Of a stretch of 64,000 nt of DNA, positions 8,341 through 17,164 are shown in pieces. Position 1 is the first letter of the stretch. Each line of letters begins with the position of its first letter. Below the pieces are notes generated by a model. The model was not told where the DNA came from. It saw only the letters and a list, made by a program, of their open reading frames with translations, and made no database searches. Made by a program: the position numbers and the translations under genes. The stretch comes from HXMU1420-13 sp965228545 (GTDB lineage: Bacteria; Bacteroidota; Rhodothermia; Balneolales; Balneolaceae), in contig OZ245822.1 in the NCBI GenBank assembly GCA_965228545.1, forward strand, positions 3,224,001 to 3,288,000. Direction: 5' to 3'.

Positions 8341-11307
8341 ATGTCTGATTATATATTAGGTTATAATGAAAATAATGGGCTTGTTCTATGTGAAAAGCCT
8401 GAAACTGCTATTAATAACGCGGAAAGACTGTACATCTCAGAAGTTTCAAAGCTAGATGCATATGCTGTACTATTTCGTCGGTACTATAGAAATGAAAATG
8501 AAACTATACCCTACAAGTCTGAACCTGCTGTATGTATATTTAAGGAAGAACACATAGCATTTAATAGCCCAGCACATTTATCTCTTCATGCGGCGCTCTG
8601 GAGTTCGGGAAAAAATGAAATTTATATAATACTAGGTCAAACCAGAGTTGACATAATTAACTCAAGAAAACCTGCCACACCAAAAAATGGTAGACTAAGT
8701 ATTGATGAAAGTCTCGTTCTGGCATCAAACGCTATACAAAATATTGAAGCGGCAAAATTTTCTGCTGAAGTTTTCGAGAGTGGTACATTTTGGGAGCAAT
8801 CGGATTTTTCGAATTTGTTAAATGAAAAAAATAGTCCGCATATCCACCTTCTCACTTATTTGATGGCTGTTAGGAAAAAACTACTAGACCCAAATCAAGG
8901 ATTATCCTTAAACGTTGCCACAATTGACAAACTGCTTGTGGTCTCTATCTTAGTGAAATTTTTAGAAGAGATAAAAGACGATGATGAGCATAACCATACA
9001 TTACGAGGTATTTATAAAAAGCTCAATGTCGACTCCTTTGTTTCGGCTGTATATGAAGGTTTAATTGTAAAGGTATTCGATGAATTATCGAATGAGTTTA
9101 ATGGCAAAATTTTTGACACATTTGATAATGTTGAAAAAATTGCTATCCAAAAATCATCACTTAGCCTTTTAGCTCAATTTCTACAAGCAAAAATTGATAT
9201 TGATACTCAGCAATTATTTCTGTGGGAACAATATAGTTTCAAGCATCTACCGGCAGAAGTGATAAGTGCTATTTATGAAAATTTTATCCAGGCTGAAGCA
9301 CAAAGAACAAAAGGAGAAAAGGAGAAAGGAGTAGTTTATACTCCTATTCATTTAGTAAATTTTTTGGTTGATGAAGCCATGCCTTTAGAGAAGGCAGAAG
9401 AACTTTTTATGGATGAGGTTTTTACAGTATTGGACCCCACATGTGGATCTGGGGTTTTTATTGTGGCTGCTTATAAAAGGTTACTACAATGGTGGGCTAT
9501 TAATAATTCTAGGGATGGGAGAATCGAATATCCAGATAGCGAGACTTCCCAAAAAATTTTGCAGAAAAACATATATGGTATAGATGTAAAAGAAACAGCA
9601 ATTCTGGTAAGTATTTTCGGTTTAACAACAGCTTTGTTAGACAAACTTCAACCAAAAGAGATATGGAGTAATTTAAAGCTTAAAGATCTAACCAAAAAAA
9701 ATGTAATTAAAGACAATTTTTTTGAATGGGGTAGTAAAAGACAAGATTCTGAAGATAGGTTTGACCTTATAATTGGTAACCCGCCGTTTAACCCAGAATC
9801 AAATGTCGATAAAAAAGATGTACTAAAAGATGAATTTATTGGAAGGATAAATTTCAATCAGTCTAAGATCCCTAGAAATAATTTTGCACTTCATTTCTTT
9901 GAAGGTTCACTGACATACGGTAAAAAAACTTGCATGATTTTACCAGCAAGTATTTTGTTATACGACTCTTCAAATACAGCATTTGAATACAGAAGAAATC
10001 TCTTTACTAATTTTGAAGTCTGTGATATTTACGATTTCACACATTTGAGAAGAGACTTATTTCATGGGACTGCAGATACACCGGTAATAGCTATTATGGT
10101 CAATAATAGTCCTAATACTGAACGCAATATCAATCATACTGTCATTAAACGAACTATTTCGTCAGAAAATAAAATTCAGTTTGAAATAGATTACTATGAC
10201 CAGCATCGAGTTCCCTATAAATGGGCAAATGACTCAAAAAAGCAATTTATTTGGAAAACAAACTTGTTAGGAGGGGGCAGGTTATTCCATTTCATCTATA
10301 GGTTAAAGGCTTTACCAACTTTAAAAGAATTCATTCAAACCCGTAAAGGTTGGCTTGAAGCTAGAGGATTTGAAGGAAAAGGTGGTAACGAGATTAGAAA
10401 CTGTGATATAATTTCTTCAATTGATTCTAATTACCAACCTTTTATAGAATCCGAGAAATCCATTACAGCAAAAAAAATAAAGGATTTGTTTCTTTATGAG
10501 CCTCCTTTTTTAATAATAGATCAAATATTGGGAAGTAATTCTCTATTGGCTTCTTTTATTCCAAGTGCGAATTCATTTTCTAATAAGAGTCGTATTTATT
10601 TTAGTAGAGATTTCATTGGAATAAGCGCTCCAAAAAACGATGAGGAAGCATTAAAGAGATTATTTGAAAGTATAACTCAAAACCACCAGTCAGAAAACCT
10701 TAACTACCAGTTATTCATAATATCAATTAGTAGCAGTAGCTTAGTTCTTACTGAGACAGACATAAATAAATCTGAGATACTTGATATCCCATTTTCAGAT
10801 AATAATGAAGCTCTAAAACTATCCTTTTCGGAAAAAATAATTCAAAATGATGTATTGAACTACTATCGCCATTTAGGAAAATCAATCTCACGAGGAAGTG
10901 CTGGACATGTATTAAATAAACCTGCATCTGAAAAACAAATATATTCATTTGCAAAAATATTGTGCTCTGAATTGAATTTAGTATATCATCAAAAAGAACA
11001 GAATTGGCAAGTAATTAAAGTCGCATGCACGGAGTCGTTTTCAATATGCCTGATTGGTTTTGGTGAGAAAATTAATTCTATAGAAATACCTAGTCTTGTA
11101 AGTAAGGATAGTATTGTTTCCATTTTTAATAACAATACAATAAATCGAGGTGCTTTCTTCAATAGGATTATTAGATATTATCAACATGTTGATGGTTTGG
11201 ATTGCATTTATCTGATCAAGCCAAAAAACTACAGATACTGGCTAAAATCTATTGCATTACGAGATGCAGATGAAATATTTGGAGATTTACAAAAAGAGGG
11301 ATTTTGA
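8341..11307 (+). CDS. N6-adenine DNA methylase of a type II/IIG-like restriction system
   Basis: A 988-residue methyltransferase. The SAM-binding motif I, with Asp365 in DPTCGSG (365-371), and the catalytic NPPF at 480-483 define an Eco57I-like gamma-class N6-adenine methylase. The segment TPIHLVNFLVDEAM (about 335-350) is the usual lead-in to motif I. The N-terminal ~330 residues are specific to this protein; no ExK nuclease motif is obvious there. The C-terminal ~450 residues are probably the target-recognition region. The next gene starts 3 bp after the TGA stop and encodes a small ExK nuclease, so restriction seems to be supplied in trans. Codon use is A+T-rich compared with the 36-58 kb host genes, which suggests transfer. 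Confidence 0.85.
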   Translation: MSDYILGYNENNGLVLCEKPETAINNAERLYISEVSKLDAYAVLFRRYYRNENETIPYKSEPAVCIFKEEHIAFNSPAHLSLHAALWSSGKNEIYIILGQTRVDIINSRKPATPKNGRLSIDESLVLASNAIQNIEAAKFSAEVFESGTFWEQSDFSNLLNEKNSPHIHLLTYLMAVRKKLLDPNQGLSLNVATIDKLLVVSILVKFLEEIKDDDEHNHTLRGIYKKLNVDSFVSAVYEGLIVKVFDELSNEFNGKIFDTFDNVEKIAIQKSSLSLLAQFLQAKIDIDTQQLFLWEQYSFKHLPAEVISAIYENFIQAEAQRTKGEKEKGVVYTPIHLVNFLVDEAMPLEKAEELFMDEVFTVLDPTCGSGVFIVAAYKRLLQWWAINNSRDGRIEYPDSETSQKILQKNIYGIDVKETAILVSIFGLTTALLDKLQPKEIWSNLKLKDLTKKNVIKDNFFEWGSKRQDSEDRFDLIIGNPPFNPESNVDKKDVLKDEFIGRINFNQSKIPRNNFALHFFEGSLTYGKKTCMILPASILLYDSSNTAFEYRRNLFTNFEVCDIYDFTHLRRDLFHGTADTPVIAIMVNNSPNTERNINHTVIKRTISSENKIQFEIDYYDQHRVPYKWANDSKKQFIWKTNLLGGGRLFHFIYRLKALPTLKEFIQTRKGWLEARGFEGKGGNEIRNCDIISSIDSNYQPFIESEKSITAKKIKDLFLYEPPFLIIDQILGSNSLLASFIPSANSFSNKSRIYFSRDFIGISAPKNDEEALKRLFESITQNHQSENLNYQLFIISISSSSLVLTETDINKSEILDIPFSDNNEALKLSFSEKIIQNDVLNYYRHLGKSISRGSAGHVLNKPASEKQIYSFAKILCSELNLVYHQKEQNWQVIKVACTESFSICLIGFGEKINSIEIPSLVSKDSIVSIFNNNTINRGAFFNRIIRYYQHVDGLDCIYLIKPKNYRYWLKSIALRDADEIFGDLQKEGF

Positions 11308-11310
11308 AAA

Positions 11311-11928
11311 ATGAGTACAAATGGAATTCGATCCTTCCAAAAATTAACTCCGAATAATTTGACTCAAGTTCTGGTCGAATTTATTGAAGGTGAGCTCCCT
11401 GATTTTCCTAGTTCAAATGAGTTTCAAGTAATTCTGAATAGCCGTAAAAATGAGAATGTTTACACTATTGCTTTTTTGCTTTATTTGATGAATAAAAGGA
11501 ATCCACATTTTAATTTTATCAATGAACAACCTCAAAAAAGTTCAAATACAGTGGATGTTGGAGTTTATTGGGGCACGAAGCTCTTTTATACTTTAGAAGC
11601 AAAAATCCTACCTACGCCTTTAGGCAGTAAAAGAAAGGCTCATGAATATGTATATGGTAAAGGTGGAGGTATAGAAAGGTTTAAAAATAGGAATCATGGT
11701 ATTGATCATGATGGAAATATATTACCAAATAGTGGCCTGATCGCATATGTAGAATCTGAAGATTATCCTTATTGGCTTGATTTAATTAATAAATGGATTG
11801 ATGATGCAAAATGGGGAAAGGATGAACACCTAAAAAAAATAAAGCTATCAGTATCCGCTAGACTCTGTTCAAAACATGCAACTACAAACAATCCTATTGA
11901 ACTAGATCACTTTTGGATTAAAGTTTGA
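11311..11928 (+). CDS. Putative restriction endonuclease (PD-(D/E)xK fold) partner of the methylase
   Basis: A 205-residue protein with no named family known to me. The candidate active site is Asp82 (VDVGVYWG) with Glu96-Ala-Lys98 (YTLEAKIL), the classical D-(E/Q)xK spacing of about 14 residues. A Gly-rich, Lys/His-rich stretch follows (YGKGGGIERFKNRNHG). The gene starts 3 bp after the methylase stop and ends in TGA. A two-gene methylase/nuclease unit is the simplest reading. The nuclease call rests on the motif and context only. Confidence 0.6.
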   Translation: MSTNGIRSFQKLTPNNLTQVLVEFIEGELPDFPSSNEFQVILNSRKNENVYTIAFLLYLMNKRNPHFNFINEQPQKSSNTVDVGVYWGTKLFYTLEAKILPTPLGSKRKAHEYVYGKGGGIERFKNRNHGIDHDGNILPNSGLIAYVESEDYPYWLDLINKWIDDAKWGKDEHLKKIKLSVSARLCSKHATTNNPIELDHFWIKV

Positions 11929-12220
11929 CGAACTTAATCAGATAAATTATTAATCCAAGTAAATATGGTGGTTAAGTTCACATTTAATTTCACTAATAAC
12001 TTTAGGGCGCTTCTCGCGATTAGCCTGTTAGGATTGCTTTTTTTAAGTTTGGATTAGTTATTTCTTTGTAAGAAAAGCGCTAGTACTTTTTTTGTTCTTA
12101 ATAGGGAATATCAAGTTAAAAGAGAAGCTTTTACTTCTCTTTAAAACATCCGGCTCCGACGCTTTTGGGTTTTCGGTTTGGTGTCAGACTTGAACATTGT
12201 CCATAACCCAATGAAACAGC
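11929..12220. terminator. Convergent intergenic region with a 9-bp stem-loop
   Basis: This gap separates the rightward nuclease gene from a leftward gene. A 9-bp perfect stem (12119-12127 with 12134-12142) encloses a 6-base loop with A-runs and T-runs on its two sides. It may act as a weak bidirectional terminator. I see no gene in the rest of the gap. Confidence 0.4.
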
Positions 12221-12601
12221 TTAATTCAAATTCAGTAGGTATCCGGCTTTCTCCTGTACCCCATGCTCACTATTAGACTGCTCAATATATTGACATAGAA
12301 GCGCTGATATTTCTTCCATTCGCTGGCTAACATTGGTCTGATATTCTTCATAAGTTAATTTCTGAGCAGTCCCCACTAATTCTTCAATACTTTTGTCCTT
12401 CCAGGGGTTGGCTTTCAATTTATAGCCGTGATGAATTTCCCATTTCTTGAGGGCAATCGAAACTAAAGTGGAATCTAACGCCTCACCACCAATTTTGATA
12501 TTGCAAATAAGCTTACTGGGATCTAAATCGCTAGGAGCATAAGCCTCAAAGAATAGGAAGGCTTTCATGGAAATGATGAGTTGATTCGTAGTTTCATTCA
12601 T
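12221..12601 (-). CDS. Small hypothetical protein (126 residues)
   Basis: I chose the ATG at 12601 because it overlaps the stop of the upstream gene in an ATGAATGA junction, typical of translational coupling. An in-frame extension to 12652 is possible but would overlap more. The product is soluble and largely helical, with no motif I recognise (central part IHHGYKLKANPWKDKSIEEL). It pairs with the DUF1232-type membrane protein gene. Function unknown. Confidence 0.6.
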   Translation of the reverse strand: MNETTNQLIISMKAFLFFEAYAPSDLDPSKLICNIKIGGEALDSTLVSIALKKWEIHHGYKLKANPWKDKSIEELVGTAQKLTYEEYQTNVSQRMEEISALLCQYIEQSNSEHGVQEKAGYLLNLN

Positions 12602-13028
12602 CGGTTTGTCTGCCTTTTTCTTTTTCCCATCTCCTAAAATTTTCAATATCAACCGAGACAGATCCTAATGTCCAGGCTATTAGGCTTGCATCATCAATGA
12701 AACCACCTGGTAAAAAATCGGAGATCAGATCAAAAGGCATGACAAAATAAATGATAGAGGCCAGTATGAACACAATAGATTCCCATGGAATTTCCCTGTA
12801 CTCTTTTTTAGCATAAGCTTTGAGTAACCTGAAGAAGGTCATCAGCCCTTCCCATACCTCCCTAAGTGGTCCGCTTTTCTTTTTTGCTTTCTTCTTTGCC
12901 CGTTCAATTAAGGTCGGAATTTTACCTGGTGAATCCAGGTAATCCTTAGCCTTGCTTTTGGCATTTTTGAACCACTTACTTTTTCGGATTTCGCTTGCTT
13001 CCGGGGCTTTCTTTCTAAAATTGAACAT
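12594..13028 (-). CDS. DUF1232 (YkvA-like) small membrane protein
   Basis: A 144-residue protein. The first ~70 residues are basic and helical (KAKKKSGPLREVW). They are followed by the DUF1232 core: a hydrophobic helix with YFVMPFDLISDFLPGGFIDD and a second apolar stretch. In this family the P-x-D-x-x-x-D signature follows a membrane helix; the biochemical role is not established. It is the first gene of a two-gene unit with the 126-residue protein (8-bp overlap). Confidence 0.75.
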   Translation of the reverse strand: MFNFRKKAPEASEIRKSKWFKNAKSKAKDYLDSPGKIPTLIERAKKKAKKKSGPLREVWEGLMTFFRLLKAYAKKEYREIPWESIVFILASIIYFVMPFDLISDFLPGGFIDDASLIAWTLGSVSVDIENFRRWEKEKGRQTDE

Positions 13029-13052
13029 GTTTGAATGGTTAGAATTTTGAGG

Positions 13053-14282
13053 CTAAAAGAGAAACCGAAGTTTCTCTTTTTGGCTACTAATTATTCGCCC
13101 AAGCCTAAGCTTTTTATCAAGTAATTCGATTTCTAAATATAATTCTTTGATTTTGGTGTCACGCTCAAATTCAATTTTCTCTTTCTCTGATTCGAAACTA
13201 TCTAGTAATCTTGAATAGAGCTCTATTTTAGAATTGAGAGATGAAACTTGGGTACTACTATTTAGGATGTCGTCAAATTCTCTTTCGCCGACGTGTTTAA
13301 CTACCTTCATTGTAGTTTTAAACCCGCCATAATCTTCTTTTAACCTTACAGGGATTTCATCCTTCAAATAATACCAAAAACGATGCCTACCTCGATTTGA
13401 AAAGCTTTTTTCAGTAGTCAATAGGATAAAAGTTTCATATTCAGTAAAGAAAACTTGATCATCACCTCCGCTGGTACTAAAAATTGTTGCTTCGTATGCC
13501 TCGTAATTTATTCCGCGGTCCTGGAAGTCTCCAATAAATGAGTTCACTTGGAAAACAGCTGAATTTAGATCCTCATATTTAGGATATTGTTCCTCGTATT
13601 TTTGTACAACTGTTGGCAATACAATGTTTAAACTATCGATTCGAGTTGAATAATCATCAATCCAGACTTGATTATCTTTTAAGCTGTCATCATAAGTCTT
13701 ATAAAGCGTTGATTTCGAAATATTGAGAGCGAGAATTTCACTAACGTAATTCCTTGGTTCACTCAAGGTAGTAAAGGACACTAGCCAAGCAAGTTTCTTG
13801 TAATCAGGTTTATCCCAAAGGCTGATTGAACGTATTTCCTCTTTAAGTAATGGCTGGAACAGGGAGTCACTATTATAATATTCCATGATGCTTTCTTCTA
13901 AGTTACTCCCATATACTTCATAATTTTTGTACAAAAACTGATGTAACCCTTCAGGAATCCCTGCTTCCATAACAGTGGCTTTTTGCCAAAGAATGGTTGC
14001 TAAATGCTCTGTATCCGATACTTGATATTCAGAGCTTGTTAAAAGATTAATTGATTCTGTGCTATATGAAGTATTAGAAAAAATCAGTCCGATGAGACCC
14101 GATTCAAATGCTGGATTTTTGTCAGTAGAATGATTTTCAAACTGCTTTTTAACGTATTTATAAACACGCTCATAATTCTCTTGTGACAAGTAGGATTCTA
14201 CATCTTCTTTTGAAAGTTCACATGAGGTGGTTATTAGTAAGAGCAGAACAATTAAGTACTGCGAAGTTCTCCATGATTTCAT
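13053..14282 (-). CDS. Hypothetical lipoprotein with C-terminal coiled coil
   Basis: A 409-residue protein that starts with a lipoprotein signal; the lipobox LITTSC puts the acylated Cys at about residue 21. The mature part is helical and acidic, and the last ~70 residues (heptad-like Leu/Ile/Glu/Lys from about SSLNSKIELYSRLLDSFE) probably form a coiled coil. No known domain is recognised. It is monocistronic, divergent from the XRE regulator gene 79 bp away. Confidence 0.7.
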   Translation of the reverse strand: MKSWRTSQYLIVLLLLITTSCELSKEDVESYLSQENYERVYKYVKKQFENHSTDKNPAFESGLIGLIFSNTSYSTESINLLTSSEYQVSDTEHLATILWQKATVMEAGIPEGLHQFLYKNYEVYGSNLEESIMEYYNSDSLFQPLLKEEIRSISLWDKPDYKKLAWLVSFTTLSEPRNYVSEILALNISKSTLYKTYDDSLKDNQVWIDDYSTRIDSLNIVLPTVVQKYEEQYPKYEDLNSAVFQVNSFIGDFQDRGINYEAYEATIFSTSGGDDQVFFTEYETFILLTTEKSFSNRGRHRFWYYLKDEIPVRLKEDYGGFKTTMKVVKHVGEREFDDILNSSTQVSSLNSKIELYSRLLDSFESEKEKIEFERDTKIKELYLEIELLDKKLRLGRIISSQKEKLRFLF

Positions 14283-14361
14283 GTTATTTATAGTTTAGGT
14301 TGAGATTAATATCCATACGATAGTATGGATAGTCAAGACTATAATTCCTGCATGTTCCTTC

Positions 14362-14604
14362 ATGCATACAAAGGAAGAAATACAGGAAGCCTTATCGGTT
14401 GTGATTAAGCGCGAACGAGATCAGAAAGGGTTATCTCAGTTTGACTTAGCAGTAGGTAGTGATCTGCATAGAACAATGATTGAGTTCATTGAACGCAGAA
14501 AAAGGATGCCAACGATTCATTCATTTTTGAAGATTGCCGAGGCGTTGGAAGTTTCACCAAGCTACCTAATGCAAGAGCTTGAAAAAGAGTTAGGTAAGAA
14601 ATAA
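14362..14604 (+). CDS. Small XRE-family transcriptional regulator
   Basis: An 80-residue protein made of one Cro/CI-type helix-turn-helix domain: KGLSQFDLAVGSDLHRTMI, then ERRKRMPTIHSFLKIAEAL. Proteins of this size usually act as dimeric repressors. It lies between the lipoprotein gene (divergent) and the recombination operon (convergent), and may control either. Its stop is 5 bp from the terminator stem of the opposing operon. Confidence 0.85.
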   Translation: MHTKEEIQEALSVVIKRERDQKGLSQFDLAVGSDLHRTMIEFIERRKRMPTIHSFLKIAEALEVSPSYLMQELEKELGKK

Positions 14605-14608
14605 AAAA

Positions 14609-14626
14609 GGAGGCCCGAAGGCCTCC
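14609..14626 (-). terminator. Intrinsic terminator with UUCG tetraloop
   Basis: Read on the minus strand: a 7-bp G+C-rich stem (GGAGGCC/GGCCTCC) closed by a TTCG loop and followed at once by six T. It ends the leftward recombination operon, 2 bp after the TGA stop at 14628-14630, which also shows that TGA is a true stop for that gene. Confidence 0.9.
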
Positions 14627-14627
14627 C

Positions 14628-15143
14628 TCAACTAGTCACGCCATTAGCCGAGAATTGCTCAGCTGGTTGATAATCTGGGCGTTCGACAACCCGAATATAC
14701 TCCCCGGAAGGTTTTAGGGCAAAGTAGGAGATTTCACCAGTAGCAGGATCTTTGTAAGGAATAATGCTTTCAATATTTGCGTAAGTACGCTCATCTGTTT
14801 CGTTTTGTACCAGAAATAGAGTAGCACTCATACCCACATAGTTCTCCAGATTTATTCCTTCCTGAAGTTCTTTAGGTAAGTATTTTTCACCTCGCCACTT
14901 CTCCAGGAATTTGCGAAGGGAAGCTTTTTCGTTCAGGCTTTTAGTGAACCGTTTTCCAACTACAAAACACTTACCGTTTTCATCGGTGGATTCCAGTTCA
15001 AACATCAGGCTCACCTTTTCTTTAGAGCCCCATGGTGTTTCGACTCGACCTAGTGAAATTGCATCTACACATAGGCCATGATGTAAACCCTCATCCGGGA
15101 TCGGGTATTGGGAAGGGTCTTCGATAATTATTAAATCAGACAT
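14628..15143 (-). CDS. Phage-like recombination-operon protein, unassigned (171 residues)
   Basis: A soluble beta-rich protein, last gene of the DUF932-YqaJ operon, 15 bp after the exonuclease gene. The sequence pattern (GLHHGLCVDAISLGRVETPWG at the start, then alternating strands and a Lys-rich KASLRKFLEKWRGEKY segment) recalls the single-strand-binding or annealing-type proteins that accompany phage exonucleases. I cannot assign a family with certainty. Role as a DNA-annealing or DNA-binding partner of YqaJ is inferred from position. Confidence 0.6.
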   Translation of the reverse strand: MSDLIIIEDPSQYPIPDEGLHHGLCVDAISLGRVETPWGSKEKVSLMFELESTDENGKCFVVGKRFTKSLNEKASLRKFLEKWRGEKYLPKELQEGINLENYVGMSATLFLVQNETDERTYANIESIIPYKDPATGEISYFALKPSGEYIRVVERPDYQPAEQFSANGVTS

Positions 15144-15158
15144 TGCTGCCTCCTGTTA

Positions 15159-16088
15159 TTAGTTGACGGTAAACCGCCGAGTTGTTATTTGGTTTAAGAA
15201 TTGTTTGTAAAGCTCAGGGTGGGCCTTTTTGAAAGCTGGAGTATTCAACCGGTTTTGAGTCGAGCTTTTCCAGCTTATAAGTTTCTTACCGACGCATACC
15301 AGCTGTTCAGAATCTCCAAGAACCTGTTTGAGCTTTATGCGGAGATGCTCTTCCATTCTTTCCAGATCAGAAATACGATCTCTTACTTCTTTTAGCTCTG
15401 TGTAATAGCCATAGGCTTTAGGAGTGGCCTCAAGCGTTTTATCCTCCATGCTATCAGGGTAGAGTAAAAGCATATCATCATCAGAGGTTGGTTCAGGTGG
15501 AATATCCGCAATGATATGCCGGTTCCACCATGCCACAGCTTGTTCAAAGAGCCCGTCAATTAGCATCTGATTGCGCTGGATAAGAATTGGCTCATGAAAG
15601 ATGCCAGTGTCTCTTTCCATGATCGCGAGGTACGCATAGGAGTAACCTGTCAGAAACATGTACCACTGAATCTGATACTCCCAGCTGAGGGGATACAAGT
15701 TTTCCTCACTTTTAAGGCGCATTGAACTTGTTGACTTTATTTCGAGGACACCGGGAGAACCATGAAGCTCAGAGGAAATGATTTGCCGATCTATATTTCC
15801 ACGTAGGAAACTAAAGTCCGGATGTTCATACGCCTCAGAGATATTGCGGACTTTCAGGCCAGTGGTCTGACAGAACTTTTCAGCTATTACTGGTTCCAGA
15901 ATATGTCCGAGTTCGGTGATTGGTGTAGAGCCCTGTGGTTCCATCCGTCCCGTTTTAATCAGCCAAAGCTGTAGCGGTGTTTGGTACTTTGATTTCCCAA
16001 AGGCAGCGGCAAGTTCGCTTCCTCCCAAATATTGCATTCGAGCGTGAACCCATTCTTTAGAAGGGATGTTGTCTAACAGTTTTGTCAT
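15159..16088 (-). CDS. YqaJ-like viral recombinase / exonuclease
   Basis: 309 residues. The N-terminal RMQYLGGSELAAAFG signature, then a long helix with Glu65, GNIDRQ with Asp100, and LEIKST with Glu116 and Lys118, give the YqaJ/lambda-exonuclease type PD-(D/E)xK active site. Such enzymes resect 5' ends to make single strands for phage recombination. The C-terminal ~90 residues include a coiled coil (ELKEVRDRISDLERMEEHL). The gene lies between a 38-residue protein gene and the 171-residue protein gene in one operon. Confidence 0.85.
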   Translation of the reverse strand: MTKLLDNIPSKEWVHARMQYLGGSELAAAFGKSKYQTPLQLWLIKTGRMEPQGSTPITELGHILEPVIAEKFCQTTGLKVRNISEAYEHPDFSFLRGNIDRQIISSELHGSPGVLEIKSTSSMRLKSEENLYPLSWEYQIQWYMFLTGYSYAYLAIMERDTGIFHEPILIQRNQMLIDGLFEQAVAWWNRHIIADIPPEPTSDDDMLLLYPDSMEDKTLEATPKAYGYYTELKEVRDRISDLERMEEHLRIKLKQVLGDSEQLVCVGKKLISWKSSTQNRLNTPAFKKAHPELYKQFLNQITTRRFTVN

Positions 16089-16117
16089 AGGATATAGATT
16101 AAGATTAGTAGAAATAG

Positions 16118-16147
16118 AAAAGGCCTCAGATTATTCTGAAGCCTTTT
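16118..16147 (-). terminator. Long stem-loop overlapping the stop of the 38-residue gene
   Basis: A 13-bp stem (one G-U pair) with a 4-base loop; on the minus strand it is followed by TTTTC. The TAA stop of the upstream small gene begins in the loop. It can attenuate transcription into the YqaJ gene and so set the relative levels of the operon's products. Confidence 0.65.
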
Positions 16148-16247
16148 CGGAATGGTTTTCTTTAGGTGGAGGAGGTGGTAGAAAGAATTTTAGAAGTTCT
16201 TTCACAAGCTCCGCGCTAGCATTAATTAGCTCTGTAGGATCGTTCAT
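16131..16247 (-). CDS. 38-residue small protein with oligoproline tract
   Basis: Found by reading the gap between the DUF932 and YqaJ genes. The frame runs from ATG at 16245-16247 to TAA at 16131-16133. The sequence begins MNDPTELINASAELVKEL, then an amphipathic helix ending in KFFL, five consecutive Pro, and a charged tail. I see no strong Shine-Dalgarno. It is supported by its place between two operon genes and by the tight junction of its stop with a stem-loop. Function unknown; homology search for conserved neighbours would decide whether it is real. Confidence 0.5.
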   Translation of the reverse strand: MNDPTELINASAELVKELLKFFLPPPPPKENHSEKASE

Positions 16248-16302
16248 GATTTGTTACCAGTAATTATGATTATGATTACCTTAACTATCAGTTTGGGTAT
16301 GC

Positions 16303-17070
16303 TCATAGCGCAAACACCTTACTCACGTTTTCTTGATAACGAGCTTGTAGGTGAGGTTCCATCTCGTGGCTAATGTGATTGGTTAACCTGTTGAGCAGCC
16401 TCCATTGAGTGATGCGTCCAATTTCTTCTTCTTGAATGCATTGCTCAGCCAGGCGCTTAGAGATCTTGGTACTTACGTTCTCTACGAGTTGTTCATCTAC
16501 CCGTAGTAGCTCAAGGCGATTGATACGCTCTTGAATCTCCGGGAAGAAGGAACGTGCTTCGGCTAGCTTTTCACCTAAATCATCAAATGAGAATCCTTTG
16601 GTGTGGCGAGAATAGTATTTACTAAGCACCGTCCCGAATACCATTCCGTTTGAGCAAATTGCTCGGATAGCTCCAAAATAAAAACGAATTCCTTCGCTCT
16701 GGTCGTAGGAGTTATGAATGAAGGCGGACAAGGCAATGTCTGACTCGCGATCACGAAGCCGAAGCTCTGGAAAGGTAATCTGTAGTCGCATACGCTCATT
16801 GGTTACAAAGGAATGTGAGGCATCCACTTTAAAGCTTTGCCCGCAGGTTGCAAGTTGGCGCAGAAGCGCATCAATGAGCTCAGAGTTGGTCACGATTTTG
16901 TAAGTGTCGCGTACTATGGAAATGACCTCGTTCGTGTCTTCCCGAACAATGGCTTTATAACCATTGGACAGAAAGGTATCAGGGTTTTCCAGATTGATAA
17001 TGGGAGACTGAAAATCATCGACAGCGACTTTTCGCTCAACCACCGGAAAGCAGAAAGGTTGAAGATTCAT
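16303..17070 (-). CDS. DUF932 phage/plasmid-like protein
   Basis: The ATG at 17070 (MNLQPFCFPVVERKVAVDD) is preferred over an upstream TTG. The protein shows the DUF932 pattern: NGYKAIVREDTNEVISIV, then YKIVTNSEL, then FNSYDQS-type and GAIRAICSNGMVFG segments. The family is common on phages and plasmids, usually beside recombination genes; its activity is not established. It is the first gene of the operon that also holds the 38-residue gene and yqaJ. Length (255 residues) is within the family range. Confidence 0.8.
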   Translation of the reverse strand: MNLQPFCFPVVERKVAVDDFQSPIINLENPDTFLSNGYKAIVREDTNEVISIVRDTYKIVTNSELIDALLRQLATCGQSFKVDASHSFVTNERMRLQITFPELRLRDRESDIALSAFIHNSYDQSEGIRFYFGAIRAICSNGMVFGTVLSKYYSRHTKGFSFDDLGEKLAEARSFFPEIQERINRLELLRVDEQLVENVSTKISKRLAEQCIQEEEIGRITQWRLLNRLTNHISHEMEPHLQARYQENVSKVFAL

Positions 17071-17164
17071 TAGAGTTGGGTTAAGAGTTAATGGCGTTAT
17101 TACCAATATTCTTATACCAATTAATCAATAAATTAAATATGTTATCCTCAACCAAATAAGGAAA

